5,596 nt of DNA from JBOFEH01 sp051650265 (lineage in GTDB: Bacteria > Bacillota > Clostridia > Lachnospirales > Cellulosilyticaceae): positions 1-5,596 of the forward strand of contig JBOFIR010000264.1 of the NCBI GenBank assembly GCA_051650265.1, written 5' to 3'. Shown here piece after piece: positions 1 through 5,285 of the stretch. Under the pieces are notes generated by a model, which saw nothing but the letters and a program-made list of their open reading frames with translations, was not told the DNA's origin and did no database searches. How positions within the stretch are numbered: the first letter of the stretch is position 1; each line of letters begins with the position of its first letter. The position numbers were made by a program, and so were the translations under genes.

Positions 1-503
1 GCGCGTTCTATATTCTTTAAATGATAGGGTATTCCATTAGCTTCCATAGTCCGCAATAAATTTGTATATAATACTTCTGGCTCGGTAAAGTCATGATATT
101 GCTTGATAAATACTGTTTTCTTTTTTTCTTCTTCAAAACTCATACCATTACTACCTCCTGTTTGATCTAATACATTACAAGACATGCGCATGGCATTAAT
201 GAAGGTGGGTGGAAATCCAAATTTCTTCTTAAAAGCTTTACTAAAGCCACTATGCGTGTGATAACCATATTCCATCGCTATATCAATTATTTTCTTTCCA
301 GCAACTAACTCCAAAGAAGCACAGATCAGCTTACGTTCTTTTACATACTCCATCATAGCCATTCCCATCTCTTCTCTGAAAACATGTGATAAATGGTATA
401 CCGAATAGCCTACTTCCTCTGCAATCCTACCTGCGGTTAATGCCTCTTTAATATGGTTTTCTATATACTTTATACAGCTAAACATCGTATCAGAATACTT
501 CAT
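1..503 (-). CDS. AraC-family transcriptional regulator, C-terminus cut by window edge
   Basis: The reading frame starts at the ATG at 503-501 and stays open to the window edge: 167 whole codons plus two bases. The ATG has a Shine-Dalgarno AAGGGGG seven bases upstream (511-517), which fixes the start. Residues about 7-105 form the two helix-turn-helix units of an AraC/XylS DNA-binding domain. The first is around AGRIAEEVGYSVYHLSHVFR (24-43). The second is IDIAMEYGYHTHSGFSKAFK (73-92), followed by the family hallmark KKFGFPPTFI (93-102). The DNA-binding domain is therefore N-terminal. This is the reverse of the usual AraC layout but is seen in Rob/GyrI-type regulators. Residues 120-167, after a Gly/Ser linker, begin a second domain that I do not recognise; it is probably an effector-binding domain. 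The gene lies downstream of the glycoside hydrolase gene on the same strand, so it may control sugar use. The effector and targets are unknown. The family call is firm; the role is inferred. Confidence 0.9.
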   Translation of the reverse strand, partial: MKYSDTMFSCIKYIENHIKEALTAGRIAEEVGYSVYHLSHVFREEMGMAMMEYVKERKLICASLELVAGKKIIDIAMEYGYHTHSGFSKAFKKKFGFPPTFINAMRMSCNVLDQTGGSNGMSFEEEKKKTVFIKQYHDFTEPEVLYTNLLRTMEANGIPYHLKNIER

Positions 504-536
504 TTAGATTCCCCCTTCATCCCACGTGGTAGCTCT

Positions 537-542
537 ATCATA
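537..542 (-). promoter_or_regulatory. Probable -10 element of the AraC regulator promoter
   Basis: TATGAT reads on the minus strand, 33 bases upstream of the regulator's ATG, giving an expected leader of about 25-30 bases. The hexamer 17 bases further upstream (CAGCAG) is a poor -35, so the promoter would be weak or dependent on an activator. Immediately downstream, at 522-529, is the perfect 8-bp palindrome CCACGTGG, close to the expected transcription start. It could be an operator, but a palindrome this short may be chance. Confidence 0.35.
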
Positions 543-697
543 CATTATTTTGAGTGTTCCTGCTGTTCCATTTTGCTAATTTTGCCTCATACAAAACAAA
601 AGCCATAGCAGATAGTCCTTAACTCTCTACTACGACTTTAATCGGACTCACTTGATAATGCAAAGAGCTCGCCCCTCTAAAATACGCCATCAAATGA

Positions 698-853
698 CTA
701 TGTAACTATGAGATTTACTACGTTGTTCATCCTATCTAATTTCTCTATATCCACTTGTGTACCAACTGCTACATCAATCGCGAGTACTTCTTCTGCTATC
801 CTCTTTTCTTCAGTAACTGTCTCTAATAATAGCAAGGATTTGTGGGGGCTCTC
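698..853 (-). pseudogene. Possible gene remnant: open frame continuing past the hydrolase stop
   Basis: Directly after the hydrolase TAG (856-854) the same frame stays open for 51 codons before the next stop. The translation has a balanced, protein-like composition, including the stretches ETVTEEKRIAEEVLAIDVAV and DIEKLDRMNNVVNLIVT, with charged helix-like and hydrophobic strand-like segments. There is no ATG near its beginning; an internal TTG at codon 7 has only weak Shine-Dalgarno support. The hydrolase itself ends naturally (KKGIFMIIS), so this is more likely the tail of another decayed gene or a chance open frame than a missing C-terminus. I do not recognise a family. A further 23-codon piece at 690-619 in a shifted frame, ending SPIKVVVES, could belong to the same remnant. 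Confidence 0.25.
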
Positions 854-3331
854 CTACGAAATAATCATGAATATTCCTTTTTTAGGTGATACTTTAACCT
901 GATCTAGATTGTCCAGTTGTTTTTCTTCTTGAATACCTCTAATATAAGGGAGACTTATTGTAGCCTTTTCTTTTTCAAGTCCTATTCGCTTCCAATCAAT
1001 CTCTACCTTTACTTCCTGCTTCTGCTCCGCCCAACTTGCCAAAACAATCATGGCTTGATGATCCTTCACGTATGCTGTTGCTAAAATTTGCTGATCATTT
1101 GTTTTTACAGGACATTCCTTACTCCAATAGCCGTACATCTTTGATTGCTGTATATCAAACTCATCCCATAAGTTGTACAATGGCCATGCACTTTTATCTC
1201 CCCATCCTGTTCTGCTTGTCATACCATAAAGCATCCCTCGATAGGGATTGCCTCCACCTTCTAACATTTGCCCCATAAGCCCATAAGGAATACCTGTCAA
1301 CTCAACTAACCAATATTCTGGTGGCTTATCATAATCAAACCCTTCTCCATACCACAAACTATCTATATAAGGGAATAGATCCATATAAATAAGCCCACTA
1401 TTAGCATAACCCGCATGTTCATTCAGGTGATTCCATGAGTGCATATCAATCAGGCTATTTTCTTTTTGATCCAATATTTTTCTTGCTCTTCTTAATGTTT
1501 CTCTTCCTATTGATGTATCATCTATGTAAATGCCATCTATTCCTACTTCTTTCACCAACCAGTCTAGCCCTTCAATGTAATAGTTATCTACCTGAGAGTT
1601 TGGTTCCACAATCAATGCTGAGCATATGTCCCCTTTGTATTTCCCTTCTTTAAACTCATGTTCCCATGCCGGAATCACTTTTCTACCAAATACCTTCTGT
1701 GCCCAGAGCTCCTTCATCCCTTCCCAGAAGACAGGCTCTGTTTCACTTGCTTTAGGGAATAACCCAAGATGATACCAAGGCCAAAACTCCTCTGCATGGT
1801 TGGTCATCTCTCTTACTGTATAATAAACTTTCAATCCAATGTTTTTTTCATGAGCTTGATCAGTTAACCCTTTTAATACATCCACTTCAATAAACGGATA
1901 GTTGATAAAAGGATGTGCCTGTTGTCCATGATGCACAATGGTATAATTACACCCTTCCTGCTGTGCTGTCTTGATCCACTCATCTCCTATTTTGGTATGT
2001 TCATTAGGGTGATAATATCTTGTTTGCCAATGTTTATCATAGTCTATAGGCTTAAATGGTGTAATGAGATATTCAAATCCAAAGTTTCTTTCTTCTCCGC
2101 CTTCAAGCATATACTCCCCTGTATAAATACTTAAACAGACCTCATCATTTTCTTGTCGAATCAAAATTCCGCCTTTTCCTTCATTATCCCAGGCTTTTGG
2201 TGGGTTTAAACTTCTTTGATTAAAGTATACATTCACTAATGGGGCTACATAAGTATTATCTTTCAAATGACATTTCATCCCCCCATTGACATTGCCTATC
2301 CAAACGGCATCTTGATGTTTCTTCTCATCCCACTTCCATTCATAATGCTCCGGTATCGTTCCACCCTCAAGACCTAGCCCCAATATGTACTTAGCCATTT
2401 CTCTTGGATAAACCATCCTAAGTTCCGTATTACGGAGCGCCACTTGTTGTTTTGCTACAACATTGATGCTGTATTGCATCCAGCCATCATACTGCACTTG
2501 GCCTCTCAAATCCACTCTGAGTTGCTCATCCTCCAACCTATTTGACCATATGATGCGGTCTTCACTTTGTGCTTCTATTTTGAAATGTTCATTGCATGCA
2601 AACTTTTCACCTGTTGCCATCTCTATATTGAATGCTATGGGGCTGCTTAATAGATTACTTGCATAATCCACTACTTCTAACTGGTCATTATAATAACTTG
2701 CTATTTGGTGTGGCAATCCCATTTGATCTAATTGAATCGCTCTTCCTAGTAGCTTGATCTTTTCATCCTCCAATTCTATAGGCATATAGCCTTTGGTAAT
2801 GGTATGATCCAAGCCTTTTGAGGAATTCATCCAGAATAACCTTGCTTTTGTATCCAAGCACTCCAGCCCATGATCACTTGATACGGCTTCTACCACATCT
2901 AAGTGTAACGCAACCTGCCCCAGTACTACTTCTCCTTTTTTTATTGTAACATTCCCCACATAATCGCCTACAGCTTGATGCTCAGGAATACTTACACCAA
3001 ACCATAATACTTTGATTTCCCCTTTTATTAAGTGAAGTTTTTCCCAAAACTCTGTCCCCTGAATATCTACTTTCTTTTGATTAAAACAAACGATATTTTT
3101 GTTTTCTATGACGCTTTCCCCTGAAGTAAGATCCTCTGTATCTATAGTTATATCTAAGATGTCAGATTGTGTAGACCTAAGAATTACTTGAAAAGTGTAA
3201 TATTCCCCTCTTTTAACCTGATCTTCTAGAACACGTTGCGCATTTGTAGCAAAATCATATTGAATTTGCACGATTTCCTTTCTATTCTGTATAGCTACAT
3301 TAACTCCCTGAGTTTGATCAGATAACAACAT
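854..3331 (-). CDS. Intracellular glycoside hydrolase-like protein, DUF6067 / GH123-like type
   Basis: This 825-residue protein starts at the ATG at 3331-3329, preceded by AGGGGG (3337-3342) at a spacing of five bases. It has no signal peptide or membrane segment, so it should act in the cytoplasm on imported oligosaccharide. Residues about 1-150 look like the beta-sandwich domain of GH123-like enzymes (RGEYYTFQVILRS, 41-53; SIPEHQAVGDYVGNVTI, 114-130). Residues about 160-440 form a second beta-rich region with the signature DAVWIGNVNGGMK (341-353). From about 440 comes a (beta/alpha)8-like domain: YNYTI-type strand CNYTIVHHG (461-469), GLKVYYTVREMTNH (499-512), IDGIYIDDTSIGRETLRRAR (598-617), DMHSW (629-633) and MDLFPYIDSLWYGEGFDYD (650-668). 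A C-terminal beta domain follows (about 745-825). D604-D605 and E663 are candidate catalytic residues by position in the barrel; GH123 enzymes use an adjacent acidic pair. The substrate is not known. Family assignment rests on recalled motifs. Confidence 0.85.
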   Translation of the reverse strand: MLLSDQTQGVNVAIQNRKEIVQIQYDFATNAQRVLEDQVKRGEYYTFQVILRSTQSDILDITIDTEDLTSGESVIENKNIVCFNQKKVDIQGTEFWEKLHLIKGEIKVLWFGVSIPEHQAVGDYVGNVTIKKGEVVLGQVALHLDVVEAVSSDHGLECLDTKARLFWMNSSKGLDHTITKGYMPIELEDEKIKLLGRAIQLDQMGLPHQIASYYNDQLEVVDYASNLLSSPIAFNIEMATGEKFACNEHFKIEAQSEDRIIWSNRLEDEQLRVDLRGQVQYDGWMQYSINVVAKQQVALRNTELRMVYPREMAKYILGLGLEGGTIPEHYEWKWDEKKHQDAVWIGNVNGGMKCHLKDNTYVAPLVNVYFNQRSLNPPKAWDNEGKGGILIRQENDEVCLSIYTGEYMLEGGEERNFGFEYLITPFKPIDYDKHWQTRYYHPNEHTKIGDEWIKTAQQEGCNYTIVHHGQQAHPFINYPFIEVDVLKGLTDQAHEKNIGLKVYYTVREMTNHAEEFWPWYHLGLFPKASETEPVFWEGMKELWAQKVFGRKVIPAWEHEFKEGKYKGDICSALIVEPNSQVDNYYIEGLDWLVKEVGIDGIYIDDTSIGRETLRRARKILDQKENSLIDMHSWNHLNEHAGYANSGLIYMDLFPYIDSLWYGEGFDYDKPPEYWLVELTGIPYGLMGQMLEGGGNPYRGMLYGMTSRTGWGDKSAWPLYNLWDEFDIQQSKMYGYWSKECPVKTNDQQILATAYVKDHQAMIVLASWAEQKQEVKVEIDWKRIGLEKEKATISLPYIRGIQEEKQLDNLDQVKVSPKKGIFMIIS

Positions 3332-3360
3332 TATTTCCCCCTATTTTTCTCTTATTTAAC

Positions 3361-3396
3361 ATATAATTTTAAATTTTTAATTAAATAAAATTATAT
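3361..3396. repeat. 11-bp perfect inverted repeat over the hydrolase -10 region
   Basis: ATATAATTTTA (3361-3371) and TAAAATTATAT (3386-3396) are perfect reverse complements separated by 14 bases. The right arm covers the whole -10 hexamer of the hydrolase promoter, and the left arm lies about 20-30 bases downstream of it. This placement suits a repressor operator or a structured leader. The DNA is almost entirely A and T, so part of the match may simply reflect composition. Confidence 0.4.
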
Positions 3397-3418
3397 AGTT
3401 TTCATGTGTTAATAACAA
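3390..3418 (-). promoter_or_regulatory. Hydrolase gene promoter (TTGTTA - 17 bp - TATAAT)
   Basis: On the minus strand TTGTTA (3418-3413) and a perfect TATAAT (3395-3390) are separated by exactly 17 bases. This would give a leader of about 50 bases before the hydrolase ATG at 3331. The spacing and -10 match the vegetative sigma-A consensus; the -35 matches four of six bases. The -35 lies inside the small ORF at 3402-3491, so the hydrolase is probably transcribed independently of the replication gene upstream. Confidence 0.6.
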
Positions 3419-3491
3419 CATATTTTGTGAAATACTGCTTGTAATCTCTATCATCTCTGAATTTTTTGATACGTGCTATGACCTGGTCCAT
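3402..3491 (-). CDS. Small ORF of 29 residues after the replication gene, unknown function, possibly truncated
   Basis: ATG at 3491-3489 is preceded by AGGAGG (3497-3502) at a spacing of five bases, one of the best ribosome binding sites in the window. It opens a frame of 29 codons ending in TGA at 3404-3402. The product begins MDQVIARIKKFRDDRDYKQY and ends FTKYVVINT; it is basic and mostly helical in character, with no membrane segment. I do not recognise a family. It lies 69 bases after the replication initiator on the same strand, where mobile elements often carry a helicase loader or another replication gene, so it may be the broken N-terminus of such a gene. The hydrolase -35 is embedded in its last codons. 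The strong Shine-Dalgarno argues that it is, or once was, translated. Confidence 0.45.
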   Translation of the reverse strand: MDQVIARIKKFRDDRDYKQYFTKYVVINT

Positions 3492-3560
3492 ATATGCCTC
3501 CTGAAGTTTATTGTGTCTACGTCTTATTCTCAGTCTAGTTTACCATATTTCATACAATAC

Positions 3561-4535
3561 TTATAGCTTCTCAAAATAACTATAGGCCAATGCCTCCAGA
3601 TCCTCATGATTCCAGTTGTGTGTATACGTTGTGGTGAAACTATTCTTCCCTCTCACACTTGGCATGTCTGGATAGCTTCTCTCTATTTTCCCATCTTCTT
3701 TCTCATGTTGCTGCTGTACCGAGTGATTGACTAACTCTACCCTAGGAAAACTGTAGCTTTGCTTTTGCCATGTATCGTATTTACCGTCTAAGATCGCCTG
3801 ACTATTAGCACCTGTGATGATCCAGTCAAAGACTGCCTTCCACCCACGTTCACTGACACGTCCACTGAGGAAGTCACTTGTCTTCACTTTATCAAAGAGC
3901 TGCTGAACGCGAGATAGACTTCCCCCTAGCATAGCAAGAAGCTGATCAATCCTCTGACGACGCTTCTTGGTTAGTCCACGTACTTTAGGCAATTCATTAC
4001 AAGTGTCATGATAGAGCGTGATGACCTGGTGATGCACATCACCTACCACCTTGTGCGCATCTTCTGTCGTACTTTGTTGTTGTAAATCTTTTGTGTAGTC
4101 TTTTGTTATTGGAGATACGGATTGTGTTTTTACGGGCGTTACTTCTTCTGACTTTGGTAATAGGATCCCATAGTGCGCCAAGAGTTCATGATTACGCTTA
4201 TAGTATGTACGACGTCGGATACGGTCATAGTAGGATAGATACAGCTTGCCACCAAAAGCATCCTCACTCTCCATGTAGGCCTTCTTGGACTTATACACCT
4301 TACCAATGGCTGCAAAAGCTGTACGGAACTCTGGTTTGCTAAAACCCATCTCTTCACACCAGCTATCCCCCTCACGGTAACATTCATCCTCACATGGGGC
4401 TAAGAATTTATAGAATGGCTCACCACCTGTGCGACTAAACCAATATTCCAACTGACCTAATAACAAAGTTGCTGTGATTCCCCCTGTGATTTCATTTAAT
4501 GCTGGTTGATATTTGATGATACGTGTGCCACTCAT
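3561..4535 (-). CDS. Phage/mobile-element replication initiator (replication protein O / DnaD-like)
   Basis: This 324-residue protein probably recruits the helicase loader and helicase to an element's origin. I chose ATG 4535-4533 because GGGGAGG (4544-4550) lies eight bases upstream. A GTG at 4565 is in frame but has no good site. Residues about 15-125 look like the winged-helix N-terminal domain of phage and plasmid initiators: ITATLLLGQLEYWFSRTGG (20-38), GDSWCEEMGFSKPEFRTAF (56-74) and LSYYDRIRRRTYYKRN (100-115). A low-complexity linker follows (about 128-165). Residues about 166-256 match the C-terminal module of O-like proteins: VITLYHDTCNELPKVRGLTK (171-190), KTSDFLSGR (218-226) and FDWIITGANSQAILDGKYD (236-254). 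The end NHEDLEALAYSYFEKL looks natural, so the gene appears intact. No helicase loader, single-strand binding protein or integrase is visible beside it, which suggests a mobile-element remnant or a boundary. Family placement is by motif memory. Confidence 0.82.
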   Translation of the reverse strand: MSGTRIIKYQPALNEITGGITATLLLGQLEYWFSRTGGEPFYKFLAPCEDECYREGDSWCEEMGFSKPEFRTAFAAIGKVYKSKKAYMESEDAFGGKLYLSYYDRIRRRTYYKRNHELLAHYGILLPKSEEVTPVKTQSVSPITKDYTKDLQQQSTTEDAHKVVGDVHHQVITLYHDTCNELPKVRGLTKKRRQRIDQLLAMLGGSLSRVQQLFDKVKTSDFLSGRVSERGWKAVFDWIITGANSQAILDGKYDTWQKQSYSFPRVELVNHSVQQQHEKEDGKIERSYPDMPSVRGKNSFTTTYTHNWNHEDLEALAYSYFEKL

Positions 4536-4681
4536 AGACAATTCCTCCCCAAGCAAGTTTCCCACTTGCCCTCTTCGTATTTATGGAAGTATGATTTAAA
4601 CACTTCTCTATCTACTAAATGCCTTGAGTTTGCAAATTCCCTCCAATAAATTTAAAATTTTTTATAAAATGAGCCCCACAT
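4532..4681 (-). pseudogene. Small ORF upstream of the initiator, interrupted by an in-frame TAA
   Basis: An ATG at 4681-4679 has a GGAGGAG-type Shine-Dalgarno eight or so bases upstream (4687-4696). It encodes MWGSFYKKF and then meets TAA at 4654-4652. The same frame then stays open for 39 more codons, with protein-like content such as WREFANSRHLVDREVFKSYF and HKYEEGKWETCLGRNCL. It ends in a TGA (4534-4532) that overlaps the initiator's ATG as ATGA, the classic geometry of translational coupling. The overlap suggests that a real small gene of about 49 residues once preceded the initiator and now carries a nonsense codon in an A/T-run (or a sequencing error). Alternatively the nine-codon piece is only a leader peptide. 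I do not recognise a family. Confidence 0.35.
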
Positions 4682-4708
4682 GTCCTCTCCTCCGCGTTAC
4701 CACTTTCA

Positions 4709-4737
4709 TTGCTTTATGCGTTGATTTAGTCTATTAT
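4709..4737 (+). promoter_or_regulatory. Promoter of the C_GCAxxG_C_C gene (TTGCTT - 17 bp - TATTAT)
   Basis: TTGCTT (4709-4714) and TATTAT (4732-4737) are spaced by 17 bases and would start transcription near 4744, leaving a leader of about 28 bases. The Shine-Dalgarno AGGAGGAGG (4756-4764) follows, seven bases before the ATG. On the opposite strand the same bases give TATAAT (4738-4733), pointing toward the replication block. That minus-strand copy has no good -35. Confidence 0.5.
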
Positions 4738-4771
4738 AAAAAAAGAATGGATTATAGGAGGAGGATACTTT

Positions 4772-5230
4772 ATGCATACTATCAATTTGAATGTTATTAG
4801 GGAAACTGCCGAGAACTACTACCGTGAGGGTGATTTTTACTGTTCTGAGGCGATTATAAAAACCATTAAAGATGTATTTAAACCATCTGTCTCTGATGAA
4901 GCTATTGCTATGGCTTCTGGTTTTCCTGTTGGTATAGGTGGTTCTGGATGTACGTGCGGTGCTGTATCAGGTGGTGTAATGGCAATAGGCCTTCTATTTG
5001 GCCGACAAGAAGCAAAAGATCCAAAAGTTACGAAAGCTATGGCATTATCTGGTGAACTCCACGAAATATTTCGCACTAAAAACCAAACGCTCTGCTGTAG
5101 AATTCTCACAAAAGGTATGACTCTTGGTAGTGATGTACATATGGAACAATGCATTCGCTTTACTGGTGAAATAGCCTACGAGACCGCAAAAATTATTTGC
5201 CGTGAGTTATCTATAGATTATATCGTCTAA
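4772..5230 (+). CDS. C_GCAxxG_C_C family redox-active cysteine protein
   Basis: This 152-residue soluble protein starts at ATG 4772, seven bases after AGGAGGAGG. It matches the C_GCAxxG_C_C family (putative redox-active proteins) in length and cysteine layout. C24 sits in the segment FYCSEAIIK. The glycine-rich segment SGFPVGIGGSGCTCGAVSGG (49-68) contains C60 and C62. Then come the adjacent pair C108-C109 in TLCCRIL and C127 in MEQCIRFTGE, plus C143 near the C-terminus. The family is thought to do thiol or metal-dependent redox chemistry, but no reaction is established and I infer none. There is no signal peptide or lipobox. The hydrophobic segment VMAIGLLFG (69-77) is too short to span a membrane and is typical of the family core. 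The gene is monocistronic, with its own promoter and terminator, and is convergent with an ArsC-like gene. Confidence 0.88.
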   Translation: MHTINLNVIRETAENYYREGDFYCSEAIIKTIKDVFKPSVSDEAIAMASGFPVGIGGSGCTCGAVSGGVMAIGLLFGRQEAKDPKVTKAMALSGELHEIFRTKNQTLCCRILTKGMTLGSDVHMEQCIRFTGEIAYETAKIICRELSIDYIV

Positions 5231-5233
5231 TAC

Positions 5234-5275
5234 AAAAGGCAAGGACTTCATATATAATGAAATCCTTGCCTTTTT
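5234..5275. terminator. Bidirectional intrinsic terminator
   Basis: GGCAAGGACTTCAT (5238-5251) pairs with ATGAAATCCTTGCC (5257-5270) around a five-base loop. It forms a 14-bp stem with one mismatch, followed by TTTTT (5271-5275). The A-run at 5234-5237 provides a T-run on the minus strand, so the hairpin can stop both the plus-strand redox gene (stop at 5230) and the convergent ArsC-like gene (stop at 5286). Confidence 0.92.
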
Positions 5276-5285
5276 GCGATTTGCC

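Larger units (their letters stand above)
504..853. other. 350-bp gap without an intact gene
   Basis: This stretch separates the hydrolase stop from the regulator start. Its right part, read on the minus strand, is open for 51 codons directly in frame with the hydrolase after its TAG (853-701), ending in TAG at 700-698. A second open piece, ATG at 690-688 to TAA at 621-619, encodes 23 residues in another frame and has no convincing Shine-Dalgarno. The left part (about 504-600) holds the regulator promoter. I found no hairpin-plus-T-run terminator for the hydrolase here, so some transcription may run on into the regulator. No tRNA or repeat array is visible. Confidence 0.6.

Noticed and set aside
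604..650. AGTCC...GGACT inverted repeat (about 615-648) as a terminator for the hydrolase
   Set aside because: Five-base arms with a long loop and no T-run on the minus strand; not a credible intrinsic terminator.
708..902. 64-codon plus-strand ORF across the hydrolase end and the following gap
   Set aside because: No Shine-Dalgarno, serine/threonine-rich composition typical of antisense reading, and it lies opposite the hydrolase tail and the remnant frame.
1036..2666. Several 67-80 codon plus-strand ORFs inside the hydrolase gene (1036-1278, 1435-1653, 1913-2134, 2463-2666)
   Set aside because: They are antisense shadows of a clearly coding 825-codon gene, with no ribosome binding sites or recognisable motifs.
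4091..4393. Plus-strand ORF 4091-4342 and minus-strand ORF 4139-4393 inside the replication initiator
   Set aside because: Both overlap a well-supported gene in other frames and have arginine/serine/leucine-rich shadow composition.
4536..4565. GTG start of the replication initiator, ten residues upstream of the chosen ATG
   Set aside because: No good ribosome binding site before it, whereas the ATG at 4535 has GGGGAGG at good spacing and the ATGA overlap.
4837..5154. 105-codon minus-strand ORF opposite the C_GCAxxG_C_C gene
   Set aside because: Antisense to a family-matched gene with its own promoter, ribosome binding site and terminator.
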